Below are positions 1 through 8,554 of a DNA stretch of 64,000 nucleotides, piece after piece. The notes below the pieces were generated by a model that did no database searches, had not been told where the DNA came from, and saw nothing but the letters and a program-made list of their open reading frames with translations. The DNA is from Candidatus Methylacidithermus pantelleriae (GTDB taxonomy: Bacteria; Verrucomicrobiota; Verrucomicrobiia; Methylacidiphilales; Methylacidiphilaceae). The translations under genes and the position numbers were made by a program. The stretch's first letter is position 1, and every line of letters starts with the position of its first letter. The stretch lies in NCBI RefSeq assembly GCF_905250085.1, contig NZ_CAJNOB010000067.1, positions 1 to 64,000 on the forward strand, in the 5' to 3' direction.

Positions 1-1362
1 GAAAAATCGCTTCGCTCAGGCAAAGGTGGCGCCAGGTGATTGAGGAGGGTAAGGAGGGGGTCTGGGAGAGCGGAAAGGGGCAATCGCAAGCTCAAGCAAA
101 AGAAGCCAGAATCGAACGTTTTGCACGGAAACAAAAGTGGCGGCTCGCCATCCTGCGGACCAAGCTTGACATGCTCCTAACGGATCAGAAGTCCCCGGGG
201 GTGCGTCTGTCTCGGTTCAAGCGGGCTCTCTCGGGTAAAGAGTTTTTCTTCAAAAAAACGGATACGCTACTCATGCGGACGGGAAGAAAGATCGGCCGGG
301 GGAGCGCAAGAGGCAGTTCCCTGTGCTCGGATGAAAGGACAAGACTCTGGGTAACCATTCCTGCCAATCTACGGTATCCGCGGCCGGGAGCCTATCGGCT
401 TGCGGTTGCGGGTGCCGGGGACATGGGTAGCCCGAGACACTACCTCGTTCTTAAAAAGCGTGCGCTTGCGCCTGGGGCCAGCAGGTGATCTTTTCGGCGC
501 TCGGCACAAGCCGAAGGGTGACCGCGCCAACGAAGAGCGAGACACTTGTCCGGAAGCGGGAAGGATTTGCGGTTGAGCTACCGCTTCGTGCCGGACGGGA
601 ATGGGTGGCGGGCGTTTGGAGTGTCGAGCCGCCGAGCCGTTTCCCTCGTGACGCGCCGTCTTGCCGGAACGGTCGGGATCGACACAAACAAGGATCATCT
701 CCCCTTGGCCGCAACGGACGGCTTCGGTAATCTCGGGAGAATCGGCGGCATCCGATTGAATCTCCATGGCCAGAGCAAGGAAGAGGGCAAAAGCATTTTG
801 GTTATTGCGTGCAAAAAGCTCGCCCGAGCCTTACACCGAAATGGGGCAAGGCGCTTGTGATGGAACGATAGGAGCTTCGCAAGCGAAAATTCGCGTTGGA
901 GTCAATGGATCCCGCTGGGGCCCCGTTGCTTTGTTTCCTTCGCCTCCGCTAGGGCGATCGCGATTTGCTCAAGGCGGCTTTTTCCTGCCGGAGTCGAACT
1001 GATCGAAGTCGCACTCGAACTACGCGTCTCTCATGGGCGCGATCAAGTACAGGCGTCGTCACGGCACGTGTTTTTAGGATGGGGTAGCCCCATGCCCTCG
1101 CCCGGAGAGGCTTTGAGTCTTTGCGAACACCTGTGAGTGCGGGAGGCGGTAGTACCCACTTGCAACGGCGGTCATGTCACCTTCGGCCTAGCTGCGAGGC
1201 TTCGGACGAGGGATGCATGGTCGATTCCATGGCGGGGTTTCGGAAGAGACGCAAAGGGGCCGCATGGGGCGCACGTCCGGTCGGGGGGCAAGGAACGCTG
1301 TTCGGCCGGCGTAGCGGACGATCCTCCTTGGTAGGGAAATGGTTCTCTATGGTTTTGGGAAC
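1..1362 (+). mobile_element. Decayed IS607-type element, copy A (left part outside window)
   Basis: Remnant of an IS607-type insertion sequence whose upstream part lies beyond the left edge. It aligns with three other remnants here (17268-19265 minus, 40985-43083 plus, 50281-51285 plus). The last about 70 bases, ending in a GGTTTTGGGAAC-like motif near 1351-1362, recur in all four copies and probably mark the right end. IS607 elements lack terminal inverted repeats, so the exact boundary is inferred from where similarity stops. Confidence 0.75.
3..1345 (+). pseudogene. tnpB: TnpB-family (IS605/IS607 OrfB-like) protein, disrupted, copy A
   Basis: Broken RNA-guided-nuclease-family (TnpB-related) gene. 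Frame 3 opens at the window edge with KIASLRQRW, matching the KIASIGQRR start of the 18.4 kb copy. A stop at 486-488 interrupts it. The RuvC-I block VGIDTNKDHL followed by DGFGN is near 680-730. A VMER-like second acidic site near 850-870 is followed at once by a stop. Frame changes lead to the family's C-terminal pattern NGGHVTFGLAAR near 1160-1200 and a basic tail. Several stops and frameshifts make it non-functional. The family call rests on recognised motif order; no search was run. Confidence 0.8.
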
Positions 1363-1404
1363 GTTTACCAAAGGGAAACTCTTGGATAGCCTTTGAAAGC
1401 GGGT

Positions 1405-2076
1405 TTAAACCCCTCGTACATTAGGTCCCCAGATGAATTTATGAAGCTGGATTTGGAGGCGGACAGGAAGTCCCTTCTCTAGGATCCAAGCTGCAAGTTG
1501 GGCTGGTTCCAATACCCCGAAGACTGGAGAAAAAAGGATGGCACCGACTCGCTGGGTCCAGCTCCCTTGGAGCTGGGATTGAGCCCATTCGAAATCTTCC
1601 CGGGTCCCAATGACGAACTTGACTTCGTCCCTAGCGGTAAGGTGTTCGAGGTTGGCGAAACGGTTCCGGTGGCATTCCCCGCTGGAGGGGCATTTCAGGT
1701 CCATGATCCGGTGCACTCTGGGGTCTACGCAAGCAATGTCCAGAGCGCCGCTTGTCTCAAGAAGCACCGTATACTCCAGGTCACAGAGGCGTCGAAGTAA
1801 CAAAAGGACCGGGTGCTGCAGGAGAGGTTCACCACCCGTGACCTCGACAAGCTGGCAAGGATAGCTGCGGATTTGGTTGAGGATTTCTTCGATTCCCATC
1901 CGTACGCCTTCGGAAAAGGCATAGGTGGTATCGCAATACGTACAACGAAGATTGCAGCCCGCAAGTCGGATAAAGATACAAGGCTTGCCGGCGAACGTGC
2001 TTTCGCCCTGAATGCTATAAAAAATTTCGTTGACCCAAAGGGTGGTCGTGGAGCTCTGGAGCATCGTGCCATTCAT
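1405..2076 (-). CDS. queE: 7-carboxy-7-deazaguanine synthase QueE (radical SAM)
   Basis: Radical SAM enzyme converting 6-carboxy-tetrahydropterin to 7-carboxy-7-deazaguanine in queuosine/7-deazaguanine synthesis. From the chosen ATG it has 223 residues, the usual family length. It begins near FYSIQGES, the substrate-binding start of QueE proteins, and carries the cluster motif CNLRCTYC (Cys41, Cys45, Cys48; the QueE-type CX3CX2C), then VTGGEPLLQ. The frame stays open upstream to 2268, but that extension has no family match. No strong ribosome binding site was seen, so an ATG four codons downstream (2064) is also possible. No other queuosine genes are adjacent. Confidence 0.88.
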   Translation of the reverse strand: MNGTMLQSSTTTLWVNEIFYSIQGESTFAGKPCIFIRLAGCNLRCTYCDTTYAFSEGVRMGIEEILNQIRSYPCQLVEVTGGEPLLQHPVLLLLRRLCDLEYTVLLETSGALDIACVDPRVHRIMDLKCPSSGECHRNRFANLEHLTARDEVKFVIGTREDFEWAQSQLQGSWTQRVGAILFSPVFGVLEPAQLAAWILEKGLPVRLQIQLHKFIWGPNVRGV

Positions 2077-2370
2077 CGGCAAGTTTTTTCTAAGCAAAGA
2101 TAAACGAGAAGGACCGAAGGCGAAGCGCCCTTTTAGGAAAAAATAGGCCACTGGGGTTGAGGGGCCTTCAAGCAGGGGGCCTAAAAGGCGTTGATCCCGG
2201 GGGATACCCACGCTTCCCATGGAGGCCGATGGACAAGACGCAAGTTTCCTCGCTGCCCGGCTTAGCATCCCATCTTGGTCTGGAAGGCTGGGCTGGGGGA
2301 CCGTGTTTTTCCTCGTGGCTTTTTATTTGGAGGTGCAGACAAATCCTCCGGGCAATCTCTCCAGGCAAGA

Positions 2371-3234
2371 TCAAAGGCTGGGGGGAGGCCACAGGGGGAC
2401 AGACGGCAAGACCTGAAAGGTTTTGACCCATCCCTCCTCGCCGAAAACTTCGTGCCATTTCCCAATGAGCGACTCTTTTTGCTCGGGATCGGACAGGAGG
2501 GCAAAAAGCGAGCTTCCGCTTCCTGACATAAGGGCTCCTTCTACCTCGGGTTGGTTCTCCAACCACGTTTTGGCGGCCGGCAACCAAAGGAATTTCCGAA
2601 ATACGGGCTTTTCGAGGTCATTGCGCAGCTGTCCAAAAAAGAAAACGGGCCCGGGCTTTCCCATGGCTGGATCACGATCATAGGCCGAGTATGCCCAGGC
2701 GGTAGGGACACGAAATCCCGGATAAAAAAGGACTCCAAAGAGGGGCTCTTCCCAAGGGATGGGAGTTACTTGCTCGCCCCGACCGAGGCAAAGTGCGGGA
2801 GCTCGGAAAAGAAAGAAAGGGATATCGCTTCCCAATTGAGCCGCCAGAGGGACCAGTTCTTCCACAGACGGAGGGTTGCCTGTCAGAGTCCGCAAGGCGA
2901 GAAGAGTTGCTGCAGCGTCGCTCGATCCGCCTCCAAGACCGGCGCCAATGGGGATTTCTTTGTGGAGAAACACGCGGACTCCGTGCCCTTGACCAAACTC
3001 TTTGAGCCAAAGAGCGGCGGCTTGCACGACAAGGTTTTCCTTCCCTGCTGGCACGTTGGGTTGATTGCAGGCAAAAGAAACGCCGCCATCCCTGGTGAGC
3101 TCAACCGACAAGCGGTCCCCCAGGGAGATGGGCACCATGAGGGAGCGAAGCTCATGAAAACCGTCGGGCCGGCGGCCTAAAATGTGAAGGAAGAGATTGA
3201 TTTTCGCGGGTGCAAAGACTTGAGTATGGGACAT
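2371..3234 (-). CDS. ispE: 4-diphosphocytidyl-2-C-methyl-D-erythritol kinase IspE
   Basis: GHMP kinase of the MEP isoprenoid pathway; it phosphorylates 4-diphosphocytidyl-2-C-methylerythritol at the 2-hydroxyl. The N-terminus has the family signature APAKINLFL. The glycine-rich ATP loop GAGLGGGSSDAA is at about residues 97-108, and the C-terminal GHMP motif MSGSGSSLFA is present. At 287 residues it is full length. Its ATG lies inside the same CATG tetranucleotide as the divergent pyrF start, so the two coding regions overlap by two bases. Isoprenoid output would feed the hopanoid genes near 45 kb, but the loci are unlinked. Confidence 0.93.
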   Translation of the reverse strand: MSHTQVFAPAKINLFLHILGRRPDGFHELRSLMVPISLGDRLSVELTRDGGVSFACNQPNVPAGKENLVVQAAALWLKEFGQGHGVRVFLHKEIPIGAGLGGGSSDAAATLLALRTLTGNPPSVEELVPLAAQLGSDIPFFLFRAPALCLGRGEQVTPIPWEEPLFGVLFYPGFRVPTAWAYSAYDRDPAMGKPGPVFFFGQLRNDLEKPVFRKFLWLPAAKTWLENQPEVEGALMSGSGSSLFALLSDPEQKESLIGKWHEVFGEEGWVKTFQVLPSVPLWPPPSL

Positions 3235-3982
3235 GGGGTTTCCCTCCTTGGGAACCGATCGCGTTATCGTAGCGCTCGATCTTTCCGACAGAGAGCGGGT
3301 GCTAAAGCTTGTAGAGCTTCTTTCCCCCTACGTGAGGTTCTTCAAGGTTGGTAGTCAACTCTTCACCCGTTACGGCCCTTCCATTATCCACGAGTTACGG
3401 GCATTGGGGATAGAAATTTTTCTTGATCTGAAGTTTCACGATATCCCTCGGACGGTCTATGAGGCCGTGGCGGCGGCATCGGAGCTGGGCATTCGCTGGG
3501 TGTCGCTTCATGCCGCTGGTGGAAGGGAGATGATCCGGGCCGGAGTTCAAGCAGTGGAGGGGAGTTTCACCCAGGTGCTTGCGGTAACCGTCTTGACGAG
3601 CCTGGGCCAAAAGGAGTGGGAGGAGCTTGGCTGGGCGGGAACGGTGGAAAACCGCGTGATGGCTTGGGCGCGACTGGCCAGCGAGGCAGGCGTCCACGGG
3701 ATCATCTGCTCCCCTTGGGAACTTGAAGGCGTCCGAGCGGTCGTGGGGAAAGACTTGTGGATGGTTTGCCCGGGTATTCGCGATTTGGGCTGGGAGAAAG
3801 GAGATCAGAAACGATTCTGTTCAGCTCGGGAAGCTTTCGAACGGGGAGCGACTCATATTGTTATAGGACGTCCGATCCTTGAGGCCGACAACCCCGCGAG
3901 GGTGGTGGAGGAACTAACCGCCCATGTCTTGTTTCCAGCAAGTGGTAGCGGGGCGGAGGCTAGATTGGAGAGGGGGTGTTAA
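3233..3982 (+). CDS. pyrF: Orotidine 5'-phosphate decarboxylase PyrF
   Basis: Last step of UMP synthesis: decarboxylates OMP. The 249-residue protein shows VALDLSDRE near the start, the catalytic-site signature DLKFHDIPRTV at about residues 62-72, and the phosphate-binding IVIGRPI near the C-terminus. Start choice is limited: the ATG at 3233 shares CATG with the ispE start and has no room for a Shine-Dalgarno upstream that is not ispE coding sequence, so the message may be leaderless or start elsewhere. Its stop overlaps the GTG of the ARC gene, so it sits at the head of the proteasome locus. The other pyr genes lie at 55.6-59.1 kb. Confidence 0.93.
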   Translation: MGFPSLGTDRVIVALDLSDRERVLKLVELLSPYVRFFKVGSQLFTRYGPSIIHELRALGIEIFLDLKFHDIPRTVYEAVAAASELGIRWVSLHAAGGREMIRAGVQAVEGSFTQVLAVTVLTSLGQKEWEELGWAGTVENRVMAWARLASEAGVHGIICSPWELEGVRAVVGKDLWMVCPGIRDLGWEKGDQKRFCSAREAFERGATHIVIGRPILEADNPARVVEELTAHVLFPASGSGAEARLERGC

Positions 3983-5721
3983 ACTTTGCTGTGGGCATTG
4001 CGGATGGCGCGCGAATTGCTATGTTGAAGCTCATGGCGAGGAAACCCAAGTTTTTCGGGCTCTCGGACTCTTCCATGACCTTTGAAAATCTCGACTCGCT
4101 TTCGGCTCTTCAGATTGTGGATCTAGTTGCTCAATCGGTCTCGATGGATAGCAGCTGCCGCGAGGCTTTCTATTACCTTCGGAGGCGGGTGGCGGAGCTG
4201 GAGGAGACCAATGAGCAGGCTCAAGAGGCAATTCAGAAGCTCAATGAAGCGGTCGATAAGCTTTCTTCGCCGGCCAACCGGTTAGGCACGCTCCTAGCTC
4301 TTCCGAAGAAAGACACAGCGCTGGTTGTCCAGGGAGGGGCGGAGTACTACTGCCCGGTCGATCCCAGGCTTGCGCAGGAGACACTGCTGATAGGGACGCG
4401 GGTTCTTTTGAATGAGGCTTACGCTGTGGTGGGAGATTTGGGATTCGATGGTTCAGGGCCGGTCGTTAAGATTCTTGATATCCTTCCTGAGAATCGCCTG
4501 CGGGTCGGGCAAGAAGGCGGATTGGGGAGTTCGGTCGTCATTCGTTCTTCTGCCCTTGCCAAAGAGAGGCTCAAGCCCGGGCTGGAAGTTCGGCTCGATC
4601 CGGCAGCTCGAGTGGCTCTGGAGGTGGTCAACGCGCCCAAGGCTCAACACCACTTGCTAGAGACGGTTCCGGAACTTCCTTGGGAGAAAATTGGAGGCCA
4701 GGCCGAGGCAGTCCAAGCGGTGCGGGACGCAGTCGAACTTCCTTTCCTTTACGCCGATCTCTTTCGCAAGTACCGTCACAGTGTTCCTAAGGGATTCCTT
4801 CTCCATGGTCCTCCGGGATGTGGAAAGACCCTGCTCGGCAAAGCGACGGCCTATAATCTCACGCGCAAGCTCAAGGAAATGACAGGGGAAGAGCGCAAGG
4901 AATTTTTCATGCATGTTAAGGGCCCGGAGATTCTCAACATGTGGGTGGGCGAGTCGGAGCGCCAGGTTCGAGAGCTTTTTGCGCAGGCCAGGGAGATGGC
5001 CAAAGAGGGTTATCTTCCGTTTATCTTCATTGACGAAGCCGAGTCCATCTTGGGAACGCGTCGCGCGGGCCGCTATGCGAGCATTCTCAATACGCTGGTT
5101 CCGATGTTCTGTGCTGAGATGGACGGTATTGAGTCGATGCGAGAAGTGGTCATCATTTTGGCCTCGAACCGGGCTGATTTGATAGACCCTGCGATCCTTC
5201 GGCCGGGACGGATCGATCGGAAAATCAAAGTAAACCGGCCTGACCGGGAAGGGTGCAAGGAAATTTATCGGATTTATATCACGGAGGATCTTCCTTTTGC
5301 TCCGGAGCTAGAACAACAATTTGGCGGTAGCAAACGAGAGCTTATCGAGCATATCATCGAACAGGTGGTGGCCGAGCAGTTCTCTCATCGAGAGAGTAAC
5401 AAGTTTTTGGAGGTCACTCTTCGGAGTGGGCGGCGTGAGTATCTTTTCCGTGGGGATCTGGTCAGTGGCGCCATTATTGCATCCATTGTAGAGCGTGCTA
5501 AGGAATTGGCGATCAAACGCACGATCCAGGAGCCTTCCGCGGTGGGCCTTCGGTTGGAGGACTTTCTGACGGCGCTGGATCTGGAGTACCAGGAAAACGA
5601 CATTTTCCCGCCGACGGACATCACGGAGGACTGGCTCAAGCTGGTCGACTACGATCCTGAAAATGTGGTTAAGATCTCCCCGGTGCGCCTTCGGACTTCG
5701 CAGGCTGCTCGCGTGGTGTAG
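3976..5721 (+). CDS. arc: Proteasome-associated AAA+ ATPase (ARC/Mpa)
   Basis: Hexameric unfoldase that captures pupylated proteins and threads them into the 20S core. The order matches the family: N-terminal coiled coil (about residues 60-97) that binds Pup, tandem OB region (about 105-215), then AAA+ module with Walker A GPPGCGKT (278-285), Walker B FIFIDE (349-354), sensor ASNR and arginine fingers in LRPGRIDR. Start is GTG 3976, with GGAG five bases upstream and an overlap with the pyrF stop; ATG 4021 is the alternative. The 581-residue product ends in QAARVV and lacks the C-terminal GQYL motif that actinobacterial Mpa/ARC uses to dock on the core. Confidence 0.95.
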   Translation: MLNFAVGIADGARIAMLKLMARKPKFFGLSDSSMTFENLDSLSALQIVDLVAQSVSMDSSCREAFYYLRRRVAELEETNEQAQEAIQKLNEAVDKLSSPANRLGTLLALPKKDTALVVQGGAEYYCPVDPRLAQETLLIGTRVLLNEAYAVVGDLGFDGSGPVVKILDILPENRLRVGQEGGLGSSVVIRSSALAKERLKPGLEVRLDPAARVALEVVNAPKAQHHLLETVPELPWEKIGGQAEAVQAVRDAVELPFLYADLFRKYRHSVPKGFLLHGPPGCGKTLLGKATAYNLTRKLKEMTGEERKEFFMHVKGPEILNMWVGESERQVRELFAQAREMAKEGYLPFIFIDEAESILGTRRAGRYASILNTLVPMFCAEMDGIESMREVVIILASNRADLIDPAILRPGRIDRKIKVNRPDREGCKEIYRIYITEDLPFAPELEQQFGGSKRELIEHIIEQVVAEQFSHRESNKFLEVTLRSGRREYLFRGDLVSGAIIASIVERAKELAIKRTIQEPSAVGLRLEDFLTALDLEYQENDIFPPTDITEDWLKLVDYDPENVVKISPVRLRTSQAARVV

Positions 5722-5782
5722 GGGCCCTTTTATCAAAACCGGGTCCCGCAGTGCGGGAGAGGAACAAAGGGAGGGGGTGAGT

Positions 5783-7330
5783 ATGGACAAGGATCGGCAC
5801 GCTTGGTCCATATATTTTGGCTTGGAGACCGAAGTAGGGATCGCAGTGAGAGAAAAGCCGGATGCCGATGTTGTAGAGGAGTCTATTCACCTGGTTCGAG
5901 CGGCGGCACAATTGGGCAGTCCCAATCTTTGGGATTACACCCGCGAGGATCCCCATCAGGACGTCCGGGGATTTCGAGTAAAGGAGTTACGGCAGGACGC
6001 CGACGAGGCGAATTTCTTTTCCCAAGACCGTCAACGGCCGTACAGTTTTGAGGAGATCAAAAGCGACTTTGTTCTGCGCAATGGAGCTCGGTTTTATAAT
6101 GATCATACCCATCCGGAGTATTCGACCCCCGAATGCTCGACCCTAGCGGAGCTGGTGGCGCAGGACAAGGCGGGGGAAAGGATTTTGGAAGAATGTTCGC
6201 GGGCAGCTAGCCGGAGGCGGAGTCACACCGTACGGTTATACAAAAACAACACGGATTTTGCCGGTCACAGTTATGGCTGCCATGAGAACTATTTGATCCC
6301 CCGTTCCATCCCCTGGGAGCGGTTGGTGGAAGGGATGTTGCCGTTTCTTGTGACGCGGCAGATCTTTGCTGGGGCAGGGAAACTTGGCTGGGAGCGGGAG
6401 GATCATGGGACCATTACTGGTGGGTACCAGATTTCCCAGCGAGCGGATTTCTTTACGGAGCTTGTGGGCATCGATACGATGAACCGGCGCCCTCTGATTA
6501 ACACCCGAGATGAGCCGCATGCAAACCCCAAGATGTTTCGCCGGTTCCACGTGATTCTGGGAGACGCCAATCTTTCCGAGTTTTCCACCTGGCTGAAAGT
6601 GGGGACGACGGCCTTGGTGTTGGAGGCACTTCAGTTCGATCGGGCTCCGAAGCACCTTGCCTTGGCGGACCCCTTGAGGGCGAACCGGATGATTTCTCGT
6701 GATCCATCCTTGCGTTGGGAGGTAGATCTGGCCAATGGAGGAAAGATCACGGCACCCGAGTTACAGTACGAGTATGCGTGCTGGGTGGAGCGAACGCTTG
6801 ACTTGGACAATCCCGAAAAGAGAGAAGTGTGCCGGGCGTGGAAGGAGATCGCTCTTACCTTGGCCAACGATCCAATGATTTTAAAGGATCGGCTGGATTG
6901 GGTGGCCAAGAAATGGCTTTTGGAAACCTTCCGGCAGGAACAGAAATTGGATTGGAATGATCCGTGGTTGCAGAGTTTGGATTTGGAGTATCACCTTTTG
7001 GATCGGGAGGAGGGATTGTACTTTATGCTGGAAGCTGCGGGTCATATCCGGCGGCTGTGCCGAGAAGAAGACGTGTATCGTGCCATCCAACAGCCGCCAA
7101 GCCATTCTCGGGCTTTTGTCCGTGGCAAATGCATCCAAAAGTTTTCCCATCATTTGATTAATGTGCAGTGGGATTATGTTACGTTCCGTCACAGGGGGGA
7201 GATGTATCGGATGGATCTGGCCTCAGCTTTTCCAGGAGCCGATCTTGAACGCTACTGTGAAGTCATTCAGCGAGCTCAAGATTTGGGAGAGGTCGTCAGA
7301 GAATTAGGGCTTCAACCGATGAGTGGTTGA
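5783..7330 (+). CDS. dop: Deamidase/depupylase of Pup, Dop
   Basis: Converts the C-terminal Gln of Pup to Glu and also removes Pup from substrates. It belongs to the carboxylate-amine/glutamine-synthetase-like fold shared with PafA. Metal/ATP-binding glutamates lie in GLETEVG (residues 13-19); the key aspartate is Asp107 in YNDHTHPEYSTPE, the Dop form (PafA has DMGHVEY). The extra loop that separates Dop from PafA is present at about residues 43-87. ATG 5783 was chosen because GGGAGGGGG lies just upstream; the open frame before it overlaps the ARC end and has no family match. Length 515 residues. pup follows 25 bases later. Confidence 0.95.
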   Translation: MDKDRHAWSIYFGLETEVGIAVREKPDADVVEESIHLVRAAAQLGSPNLWDYTREDPHQDVRGFRVKELRQDADEANFFSQDRQRPYSFEEIKSDFVLRNGARFYNDHTHPEYSTPECSTLAELVAQDKAGERILEECSRAASRRRSHTVRLYKNNTDFAGHSYGCHENYLIPRSIPWERLVEGMLPFLVTRQIFAGAGKLGWEREDHGTITGGYQISQRADFFTELVGIDTMNRRPLINTRDEPHANPKMFRRFHVILGDANLSEFSTWLKVGTTALVLEALQFDRAPKHLALADPLRANRMISRDPSLRWEVDLANGGKITAPELQYEYACWVERTLDLDNPEKREVCRAWKEIALTLANDPMILKDRLDWVAKKWLLETFRQEQKLDWNDPWLQSLDLEYHLLDREEGLYFMLEAAGHIRRLCREEDVYRAIQQPPSHSRAFVRGKCIQKFSHHLINVQWDYVTFRHRGEMYRMDLASAFPGADLERYCEVIQRAQDLGEVVRELGLQPMSG

Positions 7331-7355
7331 TTCACAACGCTAAGGGGGTAACCTT

Positions 7356-7541
7356 ATGTTCATGCCAGAGCAGACGCAAAAGACAAGACCGGTGGTTCCC
7401 ATGCCCGGACCTGGCGGGGGAGGCGGAAGCGGGCCCCAAGCTCCTCGCGTGGAGCGGCCCAACACGGAAGAGTTGCTCAAACGAATGCGACGGGTGGATC
7501 CCGACCAGGCCCGTCGTTACCGGCAGCGCACCGGGCAATGA
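7356..7541 (+). CDS. pup: Prokaryotic ubiquitin-like protein Pup (Gln-terminated, basic)
   Basis: Small protein tag, 61 residues, ligated through its C-terminal Glu to substrate lysines. The N-terminus has PEQTQK, like the EQTKR start of mycobacterial Pup. A proline/glycine-rich stretch with five consecutive glycines follows, then a predicted helix (NTEELLKRMRRVDPD) and the end YRQRTGQ. Because it ends in Gly-Gln it needs Dop before conjugation. It is unusually basic: about 12 Lys/Arg against 6 Asp/Glu, whereas known Pups are acidic. AAGGGGG at 7342-7348 supports the ATG; the second ATG (7362) is possible. Its stop overlaps the prcB ATG (ATGA). Confidence 0.93.
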   Translation: MFMPEQTQKTRPVVPMPGPGGGGGSGPQAPRVERPNTEELLKRMRRVDPDQARRYRQRTGQ

Positions 7542-8368
7542 AAGCACCGGAATCGCCCGCGGTTGCGGGGGTTTCCGTACTTTCCCCGGATGGGGATTTT
7601 GTGGATTTGTTACGGAAAAAGGGCGTTTCGCTCTTTTCGACCCCTCCGGAATCCGGCTTGCGACACGATCCCTCCTTCACGAGTGGGGCCACAACCGTGG
7701 TGGCTTTTTATTATCGCGAAGGGGCTCTCATTGCTGGGGATCGCCGGGCAACCGCCGGAAACCTCGTCATTTACGACCGGGCGGAAAAGGTTTTGGAAAT
7801 TGATCGCTACGCGGTTCTTGCCATCGCGGGAACACCGGCTACGGCGTATGAAATGGCGCGCGTGCTCCAGCATTCCGTAGAGTTCTATCGCCGTAGCCAG
7901 CTTCAGCCTTTGAGTTTGGAGGCCAAGGTTAGGATGTTGGGCAAACTCCTCAAGGACAACTTGGGGTGGGCGCTTCAAGGGGTTGGAATGGTGGTCCCGA
8001 TTTTGGTGGCCGTGGATGCTCTTCACAAGGGACACCCGCAGATTTTCTTCTACGATGCTCTCGGAGCCCAGTTTCAGGCGGTGGATTTTGCCACCAGCGG
8101 ATCTGGGTCTCTGGCCGTTCGGAGTGTGCTTCATTATATCAATCGCTGGAGTGGTTATCCTACCCACCAGCGGGGAGAGAAGGAGGCCATCGCATTGGCC
8201 CTTCAGCTTTTGGAGGTGGCTGCACAGTCGGACACGGCCACCGGAGGCGTGGACCGTCGGTCAGGGGTCTATCCTCAGATTAAGCTGGTTCGGGAAGGGG
8301 GGGTGCAAAGCATCCCGGAAGAAAGGGTGCGCGAAGCCTATCGGGAAATGGCGTTGGAAATGGGATAA
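7538..8368 (+). CDS. prcB: 20S proteasome beta subunit PrcB (with propeptide)
   Basis: Catalytic N-terminal-threonine protease subunit of the bacterial 20S core. A propeptide of about 51 residues precedes TTVVAFYYREGALIAGDRRAT. The proposed nucleophile is Thr52, with Asp68 and Lys84 at the family's Asp17 and Lys33 positions when counted from Thr1, which fits the maturation site. The residue before Thr is Ala (SGA|TT) instead of the usual Gly. The C-terminal part has the family's SATGG-like segment as TATGGVDRRSGVYP. It is translationally coupled to pup through ATGA. 276 residues including propeptide. Confidence 0.94.
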   Translation: MKAPESPAVAGVSVLSPDGDFVDLLRKKGVSLFSTPPESGLRHDPSFTSGATTVVAFYYREGALIAGDRRATAGNLVIYDRAEKVLEIDRYAVLAIAGTPATAYEMARVLQHSVEFYRRSQLQPLSLEAKVRMLGKLLKDNLGWALQGVGMVVPILVAVDALHKGHPQIFFYDALGAQFQAVDFATSGSGSLAVRSVLHYINRWSGYPTHQRGEKEAIALALQLLEVAAQSDTATGGVDRRSGVYPQIKLVREGGVQSIPEERVREAYREMALEMG

Positions 8369-8554
8369 AAAACCGGGCCTTGCCCCTTTCCCCTAGCGCG
8401 TGATTTCCTTGAGCCTTGCTCGCCTTGCGGGAGGCCGGGCTCGGTGCGTGCTTGGCACGTTCTCCAAGAGACTTGAGGATAACAAAACTTTTGTTTTTTT
8501 AAGAACCCTTGTAAGAAAGCATCAGCAGGGGATCCTGGATGCCGAAGAGCAACG

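Noticed and set aside
1130-1362. Conserved block downstream of the TnpB-like frame as a possible guide (omega) RNA
   Set aside because: The block, shared by all four copies, translates into the TnpB-related C-terminus (GGHVTFGLAAR and a basic tail), so conservation is explained by past coding. A guide RNA overlapping it cannot be excluded but has no separate support.
1813-2103. Plus-strand frames antisense to queE
   Set aside because: Fully inside a well-supported gene on the other strand; composition reflects the codon pattern of that gene.
5663-5782. Longer Dop with a 40-residue N-terminal extension
   Set aside because: The extension overlaps the end of the ARC gene, is arginine-rich without family match, and the ATG at 5783 has a strong ribosome binding site.
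8369-8554. Small gene or terminator between prcB and prcA
   Set aside because: No start with a ribosome binding site; the CAAAAC/TTTTG repeat before a T-run has no stable GC stem.
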